A stretch of DNA of 29,191 bases from SIG575 sp964474295 (GTDB taxonomy: Bacteria; Bacillota; Clostridia; Oscillospirales; Acutalibacteraceae): contig CAYYRN010000024.1 in the NCBI GenBank assembly GCA_964474295.1, positions 1-29,191 on the forward strand, in the 5' to 3' direction. The position numbers and the translations under genes were made by a program. Of this stretch, positions 15,123 through 23,972 are shown piece after piece. Within the stretch, counting starts at the first letter, position 1. Every line of letters starts with the position of its first letter. Below the pieces are notes generated by a model. The model was given only the letters and a program-made list of their open reading frames with translations. It ran no database searches and had not been told where the DNA came from.

Positions 15123-15151
15123 ATTATAACCGCAATTTGAAATGATGTCAA
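15123..15151 (-). promoter_or_regulatory. Promoter of the ECF S-component/kinase pair
   Basis: Read on the minus strand: TTGACA, exactly 17 bases, then TATAAT, a full consensus. It ends only 17-20 bases before the start codon, which leaves an almost leaderless mRNA. Confidence 0.9.
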
Positions 15152-15181
15152 ATAAATTCGACGTAATATTACTTTAATTGT

Positions 15182-15210
15182 TTGACATTTTTTTCTTGCT
15201 GCGTTATACT
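15182..15210 (+). promoter_or_regulatory. Promoter of the Cys-rich protein/proC/rnhA operon
   Basis: TTGACA, exactly 17 bases, then TATACT. It is divergent from the S-component promoter, with the two -35 boxes about 30 bases apart. Confidence 0.88.
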
Positions 15211-15242
15211 TAACTTGATTATTTAAAAAGCGGCGTGTGCAA

Positions 15243-15746
15243 ATGAAAAAAGAAAAAGTGATTAAAAAAGTTTATAAAATACTTGAAAACGTAACTCCGC
15301 TGAAATATGACTGCGGCAGTTTGTGCGGCTGTGAGTGTTGTAAGGGCGATATGCAAACAGGTATGGTTTTGTTTCCGGGAGAAGAAGAACTTTTAAAAAA
15401 CAGCACTTGCTTTAAAGTGTCGGAAACTTCGGACGGAAAACACCTTGCTGTTTGTTCGGGCAGTTGCGACAGAAATTTACGTCCGATTTCGTGCAGAATT
15501 TTCCCGCTGTTTCCCGTCAAGACCGAAAATAAAATTTACGTTCTTGACGATCCGAGAGCCGAGGGTATATGTCCGCTTGCACGGGGAGAAATGACCGTCG
15601 ATAAAAAATTTGTAAATGCCGTTTACAAAGCAGGTAAAATTTTGGCAAAAAACGAAGAAACGTGTGCTGTGCTTGAAATTTTAACAGATGAGATTCGAGA
15701 CGTTTTGGCATTACGTCAAATGCTTTTTGAAGAAAGGGATAATTAA
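15243..15746 (+). CDS. Cysteine-rich protein, YkgJ-like putative metal-cluster binder
   Basis: A 167-residue soluble protein with 11 cysteines. The N-terminal cluster is C24, C28, C30, C32 and C33 (CGSLCGCECC). C71, C75 and C84 follow, the last inside LRPISCRIFPLFP, which resembles the R-P-x-x-C-R-x-F/Y-P element of the YkgJ (zinc or iron-sulfur cluster) family, and then C110. This suggests a bound metal cluster. The function is not known. The start is probably the ATG at 15243; a GTG at 15237 would add two residues, and no clear ribosome site distinguishes them. It is the first gene of an operon with proC and rnhA and ends one base before the proC start codon. Confidence 0.75.
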   Translation: MKKEKVIKKVYKILENVTPLKYDCGSLCGCECCKGDMQTGMVLFPGEEELLKNSTCFKVSETSDGKHLAVCSGSCDRNLRPISCRIFPLFPVKTENKIYVLDDPRAEGICPLARGEMTVDKKFVNAVYKAGKILAKNEETCAVLEILTDEIRDVLALRQMLFEERDN

Positions 15747-15747
15747 A

Positions 15748-16479
15748 ATGAAAACTGTCGGTTTTATAGGATTCGGAAATATGGCGCAGGCAATAATTAC
15801 AGGTCTGATTTCTTCAGGCAACTTTAAGTGCGAAGAAATCGGTGCATATGATACTGATGCGGATAAATTAAAATGCGGTGCAAAAGAACTCGGCATTACC
15901 GCTTTTTCGTCAAACCGTGAGCTTGTCGAAAGCAGTGAGTGTATAGTCATTGCTGTAAAGCCAAATGCTTTACAGAATGTATTGACTCCTTTGAATGAAG
16001 CTTTGCGTGAAAGCAATCCTTTGATAATTAGTATTGCCGCAGGACAGACGATTGAAAAGTTAAGAAGCTTAATCGGCTTTGATGCACATATTGTTCGGGT
16101 TATGCCCAATATTAATGCGATTGCGGGTCAAGCGATTTCGGGTTATGCCGCATCATCGAATGTTAATGAGCAACAGCTTCTTACGGCTGTTAAAATTCTC
16201 GATTCTTTCGGTGCTTCCGTAAAAGTTGAAGAAGAAAAATTTTCGGCTTATTCCGCAATTGCCGGATGTTCTCCCGCATATGCGTATGTGTTTATTGATG
16301 CGATTGCAAGAGTCGGGGTAAAATACGGGCTTTCCAAAAAGGATGCATTGAGTATTGTTACTTCCGCCGTGACGGATACATTGAAAAATTATCGCAAATC
16401 GGAGGGCGACTTGCTGTTTGAACAGGTTGTTTTAAATGCCATAGAAAGTGCATACAACAAGGATAAGGGTATCGGATAA
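15748..16479 (+). CDS. proC: Pyrroline-5-carboxylate reductase, signature segment missing
   Basis: A 243-residue ProC homologue. The Rossmann start is VGFIGFGNMAQAI, then IVIAVKPNALQNVL, IISIAAGQTIEKL, HIVRVMPNINAIAGQAISGY and a C-terminal dimerisation region GCSPAYAYVFIDAIARVGVKYGLSKKDAL. It would reduce pyrroline-5-carboxylate to proline with NAD(P)H. After TSAVTDTLKNYRKSEG the sequence passes directly to FEQVVLNAIESAY. The normally invariant stretch with SPGGTT and about 24 residues, which forms part of the substrate site, is absent. The length is correspondingly short (usual 265-270). The reading frame is open throughout, so this is an in-frame loss and not a frameshift. The ATG at 15748 follows AAAGGG. 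It overlaps rnhA by one base. Activity is doubtful. Confidence 0.87.
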   Translation: MKTVGFIGFGNMAQAIITGLISSGNFKCEEIGAYDTDADKLKCGAKELGITAFSSNRELVESSECIVIAVKPNALQNVLTPLNEALRESNPLIISIAAGQTIEKLRSLIGFDAHIVRVMPNINAIAGQAISGYAASSNVNEQQLLTAVKILDSFGASVKVEEEKFSAYSAIAGCSPAYAYVFIDAIARVGVKYGLSKKDALSIVTSAVTDTLKNYRKSEGDLLFEQVVLNAIESAYNKDKGIG

Positions 16480-16916
16480 TGAAAAATGTAGAAATGTTTA
16501 CGGACGGTGCGTGTTCCGGCAATCCCGGTCCCGGCGGTTGGGGGACAATTTTAAGATATAAGGGTGTCGAAAAGGAATTAAGCGGCGGTGAACGTGAAAC
16601 CACAAACAACAGAATGGAAATGACTGCCGTAATTTCGGGATTGAAGGCACTTAATGAGCCGTGCTGCGTTGATTTGTATACGGATTCAAAATATGTTTGT
16701 GACAGCGTAACTAAGGGCTGGGTTTATTCGTGGAAAAAAAACAATTGGAGAAAATCCGATAAAAAACCTGCTTTGAATGTGGATTTGTGGGAAGAAATGT
16801 TGGTATTGCTCGATACACATAAGGTTACGTTCCATTGGTTGAAAGGACATAACGGCCATCCGGAAAACGAACGCTGTGACGAGCTTGCCGTTATGCAGTC
16901 ACGCAAAAACGCTTAA
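16479..16916 (+). CDS. rnhA: Ribonuclease HI
   Basis: A 145-residue RNase HI that cuts RNA in RNA-DNA hybrids. The start MFTDGACSGNPGPGGWG is canonical, with catalytic D9, E47 (in NNRMEM), D69 (in YTDSKYV) and D134 (in NERCDELA). The WLKGHNGHPENERCD motif is the typical C-terminal active-site region and includes the conserved His. The length fits the family. The ATG lies within TAATG, sharing a base with the proC stop, so translation is coupled. Confidence 0.97.
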   Translation: MKNVEMFTDGACSGNPGPGGWGTILRYKGVEKELSGGERETTNNRMEMTAVISGLKALNEPCCVDLYTDSKYVCDSVTKGWVYSWKKNNWRKSDKKPALNVDLWEEMLVLLDTHKVTFHWLKGHNGHPENERCDELAVMQSRKNA

Positions 16917-16953
16917 AACTGTATAAAATAAGGAAAAAACAACCATATTAAAC

Positions 16954-16982
16954 TTGACAACATTATGGCACAAATGTATAAT
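16954..16982 (+). promoter_or_regulatory. Promoter of the rnjA housekeeping operon
   Basis: TTGACA, exactly 17 bases, then TATAAT: a full consensus sigma-A promoter 80 bases upstream of the RNase J start. No terminator hairpin is seen after rnhA, so some read-through from upstream is possible. Confidence 0.92.
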
Positions 16983-17062
16983 TAATTAATATACTATTTT
17001 GCATTTTTTAACTCGTTTTTACATACAAAAATTTAATTTAAAAGGAGACTTGGATAAAAAAG

Positions 17063-18853
17063 ATGCCTGTTAACGAAAAAAACAATTCAAAACAAAACAA
17101 AAAAAATACTGCAAATAAATCATCTTCAAAACAGGGTAGCTTTAAACGCTACTATAAAAAGACAAGCAAAAAAAGAATAGAAAAGCTTCTCCCTCCCACG
17201 CCTGTTAAAATCGGATTCCTCGGTGGACTGAACGAAGTGGGTAAAAATATGACGGTTTATGAGTATGAGGATGATATAATACTCGTAGACTGCGGTATGT
17301 CTTTTCCCGACCCCGATATGTTGGGTGTCGATTTGGTTATTCCCGATTTTTCGTATGTTGAGAAAAATGTCGATAAAATCAAAGGTGTTCTTATCACTCA
17401 CGGACACGAAGACCACATCGGCGGATTGCCGTATTTGCTTAAAAGCGTAAATATACCCGTGTATGCAACAAAGCTTACCGTAGGATTGATTTCCGGCAAG
17501 CTTAAAGAACACGGACTTCTTAATTCCGCAAAGCTCAACGTAATTCAACCGGGCGACAAGTTAAAGCTCGGTAAGTTTACAGTTGAAGCAATTCATGTTA
17601 ATCACTCAATTCCCGATGCCGTTGCTTATGCAATAAAAACAAAGGCAGGAACGATTGTCCAAACGGGTGACTTTAAAATCGATAACACACCGATAGACGG
17701 TGAAGTTATTAACCTTAACCGTTTTGCTCAAATAGGTGACGAGGGTGTTCTTTGTATGCTTTCGGATTCCACAAATGCCGAGCGTCCCGGATACACGGAA
17801 AGTGAAAGAAAAGTCGGTGAAAGCTTTGAAAATCTTTTCAGAAAAGCGGGAAACAGAAGAATTCTCGTTGCGACGTTCGCTTCAAATATACACCGTGTTC
17901 AGCAAATAATCGATGTTGCAAAGTCGCTTGGAAGAAAAGTTGCTCTTTCGGGCAGAAGTCTTGAAAACGTTGTTACAATCGGTGCCGAATTGGGATATCT
18001 TAATGTTCCGGAAGGCGTTCTTATCAGTATTGATATGATTAAGAATTATACTCCCGACCAGCTTGTTCTTATAACAACGGGAAGTCAGGGTGAACCTATG
18101 TCGGCACTTGCGAGAATGTCAATGTCCGAGCATAGAAAGGTTATGATTACACCCAACGATTATGTTATAATTTCGGCACAGCCGATTCCGGGCAATGAAA
18201 AAACAGTAAGCAAGGTTGTAAACGAGCTTATGGGACTCGGTGCTGAGGTAGTATACGAAAAAATGTATGACGTACACGTTTCCGGTCACGCTTGTCAGGA
18301 AGAATTGAAGCTTATGATGGGGCTTCTTAAACCGAAGTATTTCATTCCCGTACACGGAGAATTAAAGCATCTTACAAAACACGGTATTCTTGCCGACAGT
18401 ATGGGAATAGATAGGGATAATATAATTATTGCGGAAAACGGTTCGCAGATTATTGTTTCCGAAAACGAGTTTAAATTTGACGAAAACATCACGGCAGGTC
18501 AGGTATTTGTTGACGGTTCGGGTGTCGGAGATGTCGGCAATATAGTCATTCGTGACAGAAAACGTCTTTCCGAGGACGGATTGGTTATTGTGGCTGCCGC
18601 TATTGACCTGAGGGATGAATATATAGTTTCCGGCCCCGAAATAGTATCAAGAGGCTTTGTTTATGTGCGTGAAGCCGAAGATTTAATGGGCGAGGCACGT
18701 GAAGTTGCCGCAAGGGCAATAGAATCTTGTCTTAACAACGATATAAAGGATTGGCCCGCCTTAAAAACAAAAGTGCGTGATGAGGTTTCACGTCTTATGT
18801 TTGAGAGGACAAAACGTTCTCCTATGATTCTTCCCATATTTATGGAGGTATAA
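17063..18853 (+). CDS. rnjA: Ribonuclease J
   Basis: A 596-residue metallo-beta-lactamase/beta-CASP ribonuclease that processes and degrades mRNA (endonuclease and 5' exonuclease). The zinc site ITHGHEDHIGG has H113, H115, D117 and H118. Other matches are LSDSTNAERPG, FASNIHRVQQI, LSGRS and HVSGHACQEE, and the C-terminal domain continues to the end. Residues 1-45 are a Lys/Asn/Ser-rich basic extension, which makes it about 40 residues longer than Bacillus RNase J1. AAAGGAG lies 15 bases before the ATG, a wider spacing than usual. gdpP begins immediately after its stop. Confidence 0.96.
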   Translation: MPVNEKNNSKQNKKNTANKSSSKQGSFKRYYKKTSKKRIEKLLPPTPVKIGFLGGLNEVGKNMTVYEYEDDIILVDCGMSFPDPDMLGVDLVIPDFSYVEKNVDKIKGVLITHGHEDHIGGLPYLLKSVNIPVYATKLTVGLISGKLKEHGLLNSAKLNVIQPGDKLKLGKFTVEAIHVNHSIPDAVAYAIKTKAGTIVQTGDFKIDNTPIDGEVINLNRFAQIGDEGVLCMLSDSTNAERPGYTESERKVGESFENLFRKAGNRRILVATFASNIHRVQQIIDVAKSLGRKVALSGRSLENVVTIGAELGYLNVPEGVLISIDMIKNYTPDQLVLITTGSQGEPMSALARMSMSEHRKVMITPNDYVIISAQPIPGNEKTVSKVVNELMGLGAEVVYEKMYDVHVSGHACQEELKLMMGLLKPKYFIPVHGELKHLTKHGILADSMGIDRDNIIIAENGSQIIVSENEFKFDENITAGQVFVDGSGVGDVGNIVIRDRKRLSEDGLVIVAAAIDLRDEYIVSGPEIVSRGFVYVREAEDLMGEAREVAARAIESCLNNDIKDWPALKTKVRDEVSRLMFERTKRSPMILPIFMEV

Positions 18854-20809
18854 ATGAAAAGCAAGAAGCTGAAACGAAAATGGTTTTTATTAACCGTATT
18901 TGTTTTATCGACTGCCTTTACAGCCGCAACGGCTTTTTACAGCAAAGAGCTTGCGGCAATAGGCGGTTTGGTGCTTCTTGCGTTAATTTTGATATATTTT
19001 GCTGTGAGAAAAGCTTGGCTGAATGAATATTTCGATTCGCTTTCGGATTTGGCTTACAGCCTTGAAGACGGGGAAAACAATGCATTAATGTCAGTTCCCA
19101 TGCCGGTTGCGTTGGTTTATGCAGACGGTGAAATTGTATGGTACAATAAGCTCTTTGCAAGGTCAGTGGCGAATGCCTTTGAAAAGAAGAGTACAAACGT
19201 ATGTGATTATATAAAATCTTGCGATTTTGAAAAGCTTTTATCTTCCGGCTACGGTTTAGCCGAAATTAACAACAGCAAGTTTTCTCTTTTTGTGTCAAAG
19301 GCATCGAAAAAAGACGAATATCTGATTTATTTTTTCGATATTACGGAGCTTACCGTAAAATCCGAAAAGCTTAATATGATTAAACCGTCCGTTATTATCG
19401 GCATGTATGATAATTTCGATGAAATGTTTCAGTCGCTTTCCGACAGCGAACTTTCCGAACTTACAAGCTCGCTCGATAAGGAAGTTTCAAAATGGTTTGC
19501 AAGCTTTAATTGCGTGTTCAGAAAAATCGGAAGTGAAAGATTTTTTGCGGTTTGTCACGAAAAAGATTTAAAAAGAATGACCGAAGATAAATTTTCTGTT
19601 CTCGGTTCGGTACGCAATTTTGTATATAACGGTAAGCCGTGTCTTGCAACCCTTTCTATCGGCGTAGGTAAGGGCGAAGATTTAAAAGAATCTGATTTCG
19701 GTGCAAAACAGGCATTGGATATGGCTTTGAGCCGAGGCGGCGATCAAGTTGCCGTGAGAAATGCGGACAGCTATGATTTCTACGGCGGAATTGCTTCGGG
19801 AAACGAAAAAGGCAATCGTGTTCGTTCAAGGGTTGTTGCATCTGCAATAAAACAGCTTATTTTGGCGGCTGATAACTGTATTATAATCGGGCATAAGTTT
19901 GCTGATTACGACTCAATCGGAACGGCAATCGGTGTTTACTCCGTAATGAAAAATTTCGGTAAGGATGCCCATATCGTCTTTGATTATGAAAATTCACTTT
20001 GCAAAAATCTTGTGAATAAATATGTCAAAGAAACGGGAAATGCTCCTTTTGTCGATAAGAAATCCGCATTGCAGAAATTAAATGACAATACCTTGGTTTT
20101 CCTTGTAGATACACACAGAGCTTCTTACTGCGAAGCTCCCGAAATTATAAATGCGGCAAAAACTGTGGCGGTGATTGACCACCACAGAAAATCCGTTGAT
20201 TTCTTTGACAAAGCCGTTGTTTTTCATCACAATTCAAATGCATCTTCCGCAAGCGAAATGCTTACGGAGCTTTTGCCTTATATGTCAAATATGCCGTTGA
20301 TAGGCCCTTCCGAAGCGGATGCACTGCTTGCGGGCATAATGCTTGATACGAAGAATTTTGTTTTGCGTGCGGGTGTTAAAACCTTTGAAGCGGCTTCGTA
20401 TTTAAAAAGCAGGGGAGCCGATTCGGTAAAAGTTAAAAAGCTGTTTTCGACAACATCCGAAGAACATAAAGCCAGAGCCGAAATTATCTCATCTTCGTAT
20501 ATTTACAGAGAATGTGCCGTTTCAATTGCAAATTTAAAAACTAAGGATATCAGAATAGTAACATCGCAGGCGGCAGACGAAATGCTTAATATAAGCGGAG
20601 TTAAAGCTTCCTTTGTGATTTTTAAGACGGAAGATACGGTTAACATTTCCGCAAGGTCTTTCGGTGAAATCAATGTTCAGCTTGTTATGGAAAAATTAGG
20701 CGGCGGCGGACATTTGACAATGGCGGCGGCACAGCTTGAAAACTGTGATTCGAGAGATGCGCTTGTTGTGCTTAAAAAAGCAATAGATAACTATTATGAC
20801 AGCTTATGA
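18854..20809 (+). CDS. gdpP: Cyclic-di-AMP phosphodiesterase
   Basis: A 651-residue membrane phosphodiesterase that hydrolyses c-di-AMP. Two N-terminal transmembrane helices (about 10-28 and 32-52) are followed by a PAS-like domain (about 70-165), a degenerate GGDEF domain (about 175-305, ending in a degenerate GGDQ), a DHH domain and a DHHA1 domain. DHH motifs are GHKFADYDSIG (346-356, with D351 and D353), VDTHRAS (D419) and IDHHRKS (441-447). The DHHA1 part has GGGGHLTMAAAQ. These residues bind the metal pair, so the enzyme should be active. It directly abuts rnjA, and its ATG has GGAGG upstream. The gdpP-rplI-dnaB order is standard in Firmicutes. Confidence 0.96.
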   Translation: MKSKKLKRKWFLLTVFVLSTAFTAATAFYSKELAAIGGLVLLALILIYFAVRKAWLNEYFDSLSDLAYSLEDGENNALMSVPMPVALVYADGEIVWYNKLFARSVANAFEKKSTNVCDYIKSCDFEKLLSSGYGLAEINNSKFSLFVSKASKKDEYLIYFFDITELTVKSEKLNMIKPSVIIGMYDNFDEMFQSLSDSELSELTSSLDKEVSKWFASFNCVFRKIGSERFFAVCHEKDLKRMTEDKFSVLGSVRNFVYNGKPCLATLSIGVGKGEDLKESDFGAKQALDMALSRGGDQVAVRNADSYDFYGGIASGNEKGNRVRSRVVASAIKQLILAADNCIIIGHKFADYDSIGTAIGVYSVMKNFGKDAHIVFDYENSLCKNLVNKYVKETGNAPFVDKKSALQKLNDNTLVFLVDTHRASYCEAPEIINAAKTVAVIDHHRKSVDFFDKAVVFHHNSNASSASEMLTELLPYMSNMPLIGPSEADALLAGIMLDTKNFVLRAGVKTFEAASYLKSRGADSVKVKKLFSTTSEEHKARAEIISSSYIYRECAVSIANLKTKDIRIVTSQAADEMLNISGVKASFVIFKTEDTVNISARSFGEINVQLVMEKLGGGGHLTMAAAQLENCDSRDALVVLKKAIDNYYDSL

Positions 20810-20824
20810 AAGAAGGTATAAACA

Positions 20825-21265
20825 ATGAAAGTAATTTTAAAGCAGGATGTTAAAAGCCTCGGAAAAAAAGGTGATCTTGTAAACACATCCGACGGTTATG
20901 CAAGAAATTTTCTTTTTCCCAGAGGACTTGCCGTTGAAGCCAACGCTCAGGCCATGAGCGAATTTAAAAACAAGGAAAATTCCGAAAAATTTAAAATCAA
21001 AACCGAAACAGAGAACGCAAAAGCGGCCGCCGAAAAAATCCAAGGCAAAACAATACGTTTTTCTGTGGCTGCCGGTCAGGGAGGAAGACTTTTCGGCTCC
21101 GTGACAACAAAAGAAATTGCGGAAAAAATTAAAAATGAATTCGGCATAAGTGTTGACAAAAAGAAAATTTCTGTAGGTGAAATTAAAACATACGGTACAT
21201 ATACTGCGGAAATAAAGCTTTACCAAGGTATAACCGCTGAAATTTTTGTTTTTGTCGGTGAATAA
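20825..21265 (+). CDS. rplI: 50S ribosomal protein L9
   Basis: A 146-residue L9. The N-terminal rRNA-binding domain begins MKVILKQDVKSLGKKGDLVNTSDGYARNFLFPRGLA. A long central helix is followed by the C-terminal domain (GGRLFGSVTTKEIA to the end). The length is close to the usual 148-150. AGAAGG precedes the ATG, and the gene lies 15 bases after gdpP. Confidence 0.98.
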   Translation: MKVILKQDVKSLGKKGDLVNTSDGYARNFLFPRGLAVEANAQAMSEFKNKENSEKFKIKTETENAKAAAEKIQGKTIRFSVAAGQGGRLFGSVTTKEIAEKIKNEFGISVDKKKISVGEIKTYGTYTAEIKLYQGITAEIFVFVGE

Positions 21266-21283
21266 ACGATTTGAGGGAAAAAT

Positions 21284-22651
21284 ATGGATTTGACAGCATT
21301 TGACGGTGTTTCAATGCCCTACAGTATGGAAGCCGAACAGGCGGTTTTAGGCTCTGTGCTGATTGACCCGGACTGTATGACAACAGTTGTCGGATATTTA
21401 AAAAGTGAATATTTTTTCCTGCCTCAGCATAAGGCTGTGTTTGCGGCGATGGTAACCATAGATACTCTCGGCGGCAGAATCGACCCGCTTATCGTGCTTG
21501 AGCATCTCAAAAGTGAGGGAGTTTACGATGATGCCGGAGGAAAACAGTATCTTTTTCAGCTTGCGGAAAGCGTTCCCACATCACGTAATGCCGAAGCATA
21601 TGCAAAAATAGTAAGAGAGAAGTATTATATCCGTTCTTTAATTGCTGCAACAAAGGATATTTTGTCGAGTGCTTCCAATGAAACCGACAGTGCCGACACT
21701 CTTATTGATGCGGCAGAACAGAAAATTTATGATATCAGACAGGGAAAAACATCAAACGGCCCATCTAAAATTTCCGATATCATTATTAATCAGGTTTACG
21801 ATAAGCTTCAAAAGCTTTCGGGTGAAGATAAAGATCTGTACAAGGGATATCCGACCGGCTTTGAGGATTTGGACAGGCTTATTAATGGCTTGAATAAATC
21901 GGACTTAATTCTTATCGGCGCACGTCCTGCAATGGGTAAAACAACTTTTGCACTTAATCTTGCACGAAACGTTGCAATGATAGGAAAAAGAAAGGTATTG
22001 ATGTTTTCTCTTGAAATGACTAAAGAGCAGCTTGCACAGCGTGTTCTTGCAACAGAAGCAAGGGTAGAAAGCACAAAAATGAGAAGCGGCGACATTTCTC
22101 CCGATGAATGGGCTCGTATAGGCACGGCAACCGCTATGCTCAGTGATTGCCCACTTTATTTTGACGATACTTCGGGCATTACCGTTCAGGAAATGAAATC
22201 GAGAATCCGCCGTGAGAAGGATGTTGAAGTTGTAATTATCGATTATTTGGGACTTGTTACTTCCGCCACACATGCGGAAAACAGAGTGCAGGAAATTTCT
22301 CAAATCACCCGCGCTCTCAAGCTTATGGCAAAGGATTTAATGATTCCCGTTGTTGTTTGCGCACAGCTCAACCGTGGCACGGAGGGCAGAGGCAAAAGCC
22401 ACCGTCCTCAGCTTGCGGATTTGCGTGAATCGGGTTCAATCGAGCAGGACGCCGACATCGTTTTGATGCTTCACCGTCCCGATTATTACGGCGAAACGCC
22501 GGAAACAGATGACGGGGAAGAGGTTCGTGCCGACCAAACCGATTTGATTATCGCAAAAAACAGGCATGGCCCGACAGCGGATGTTCACTTAATTTTCAAT
22601 AAAGATTATACATTGTTTACATCAATGGAGAAAATCAGAAATGATATGTAA
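21284..22651 (+). CDS. dnaB: Replicative DNA helicase DnaB
   Basis: A 455-residue hexameric replicative helicase. The N-terminal primase-interacting domain begins SMEAEQAVLGSVLID. The RecA-like C-terminal domain has Walker A GARPAMGKTT (212-221), FSLEMTKEQL, Walker B VIIDYLGL, the AQLNRGTEGR loop and the SGSIEQDADIVLMLHR arginine-finger region. No intein interrupts it. The length fits the family. It is 18 bases downstream of rplI and overlaps tilS by 11 bases. Confidence 0.97.
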   Translation: MDLTAFDGVSMPYSMEAEQAVLGSVLIDPDCMTTVVGYLKSEYFFLPQHKAVFAAMVTIDTLGGRIDPLIVLEHLKSEGVYDDAGGKQYLFQLAESVPTSRNAEAYAKIVREKYYIRSLIAATKDILSSASNETDSADTLIDAAEQKIYDIRQGKTSNGPSKISDIIINQVYDKLQKLSGEDKDLYKGYPTGFEDLDRLINGLNKSDLILIGARPAMGKTTFALNLARNVAMIGKRKVLMFSLEMTKEQLAQRVLATEARVESTKMRSGDISPDEWARIGTATAMLSDCPLYFDDTSGITVQEMKSRIRREKDVEVVIIDYLGLVTSATHAENRVQEISQITRALKLMAKDLMIPVVVCAQLNRGTEGRGKSHRPQLADLRESGSIEQDADIVLMLHRPDYYGETPETDDGEEVRADQTDLIIAKNRHGPTADVHLIFNKDYTLFTSMEKIRNDM

Positions 22652-23969
22652 AATTAAAGATACTCTCCGAAAATTTTCAATGCTGGAAGACACGAATGAA
22701 ATAATAGTGGGGTTCTCCGGCGGTGCAGATTCCGTTTGTTTACTTTATGCATTAAATTTGCTTAAAGACGAGTTGGGGTTTTCCGTTCGTGCAGCACACG
22801 TTAATCATTGTTTGCGGGGCGAAGAATCCGAGCGTGACGAAAAGTTTGTACGCAGCTTTTGTGAAAAATACTCGATTAAGCTTTCCGTACTGAGGGTTGA
22901 TGTTGCTTCCGGCTCACGGCAAAACGGCAAGAGCGTTGAAGAATACGGACGTCAAGTAAGATATGATTTTTTCGATTCTTTATCGGGAAAACATTCAAAA
23001 ATTGCCACCGCACATAACCTTAACGATTGTGAAGAAACGTTGATTTTTAATTTGACAAGAGGCAGTGCATTAAAGGGATTGTGTTCCATCCCTCCTGTTA
23101 GGAACAATATAATCAGACCTCTTATTGAGTGTTCAAGAGATGAAATTGAACAATTCTGTTTTGAACATTCTTTGAAATACGTCAATGACAGCACCAATTT
23201 TTCAGATGAATATACAAGAAATAAAATAAGGCACAATGTTGTTCCTGTTTTAAAGTCGATTAATAAATCATTTGATTCGGCGGCACTTCGTTGCTTGGAG
23301 GCTCTGCGTGAGGATGAAAGCTTTTTAATTAAAAATGCCGATTTGTTGTTTGAGAAGGCTAAAACAGATTTCGGATTTGATGCAGAGTTGCTTAAAGAGT
23401 CTGATCCTGCTTTAAAAAAACGTGTAATTTCACGCATAATTTTTGAAAAATGCGGTCTTGTCCCCGAAAAAAAACATATTGATATGGTTTCTTCCGTACT
23501 CGGCGGAGGAAAAGCCGAAATTATTCACGGGGAAACTGTTGTCGTAAGACACGGAAAGCTTTATTTTTTAAGTGACTTAAATATAAAAGAAGTATCTCCG
23601 TCAAAAGTAAATTTTGTTGACGGTAAATGGTCTGACAACAGAGTAACACTGCGGATTTTCAATGAATATACACAAAAAGTTTACAAAGAGTTGGTACTTT
23701 CTACACTTGATTACGATAAAATCAAAGGTGATTTGGTTTTAAGAAAAAGAGCCGAGGGCGATAAAATAACCTTGCCCTTGCGTAAAGTGACAAAAACATT
23801 AAAAAAACTTTTTAACGAAATGCAAATTGCACCTGAAAAGCGAGATGACATATTGGTTTTGGCAGATGAAAAATCGGTTGTCTGGGTTGAAGGAATAGGT
23901 GCTAATTTGCGTGTTGTACCTGATGAGAAAAGTAAAAAAATAATAAAAATTACCGTTTTGGGGGAATAG
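22641..23969 (+). CDS. tilS: tRNA(Ile)-lysidine synthetase
   Basis: A 442-residue TilS, which converts the wobble cytidine of tRNA-Ile(CAU) to lysidine so that it reads AUA. The PP-loop ATP site is GFSGGADSV (24-32), followed by AAHVNHCLRGEESERDE, TAHNLNDCEETLIFNLTRGS and RNKIRHNVVP. The C-terminal substrate domain includes KRAEGDKITL and the TKTLKKLFNE segment. All family landmarks are present. The ATG at 22641 lies inside the dnaB 3' end (11-base overlap), so expression is coupled. Confidence 0.96.
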   Translation: MICKIKDTLRKFSMLEDTNEIIVGFSGGADSVCLLYALNLLKDELGFSVRAAHVNHCLRGEESERDEKFVRSFCEKYSIKLSVLRVDVASGSRQNGKSVEEYGRQVRYDFFDSLSGKHSKIATAHNLNDCEETLIFNLTRGSALKGLCSIPPVRNNIIRPLIECSRDEIEQFCFEHSLKYVNDSTNFSDEYTRNKIRHNVVPVLKSINKSFDSAALRCLEALREDESFLIKNADLLFEKAKTDFGFDAELLKESDPALKKRVISRIIFEKCGLVPEKKHIDMVSSVLGGGKAEIIHGETVVVRHGKLYFLSDLNIKEVSPSKVNFVDGKWSDNRVTLRIFNEYTQKVYKELVLSTLDYDKIKGDLVLRKRAEGDKITLPLRKVTKTLKKLFNEMQIAPEKRDDILVLADEKSVVWVEGIGANLRVVPDEKSKKIIKITVLGE

Positions 23970-23972
23970 AAT

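Noticed and set aside
15107..15181. Riboswitch (TPP, FMN or similar) upstream of the second ECF S-component
   Set aside because: The promoter sits so close to the start codon that no aptamer could fit.
15748..16479. proC as a frameshifted pseudogene
   Set aside because: The frame is open end to end and both flanks of the missing segment are in the same frame, so it is an in-frame loss and not a frameshift.
17050..17073. Seven-codon leader ORF beginning TTG just upstream of RNase J, with an A-run that might allow frameshifting
   Set aside because: The ribosome site is only two bases from that TTG, too close to use, and the ATG at 17063 gives a normal RNase J.
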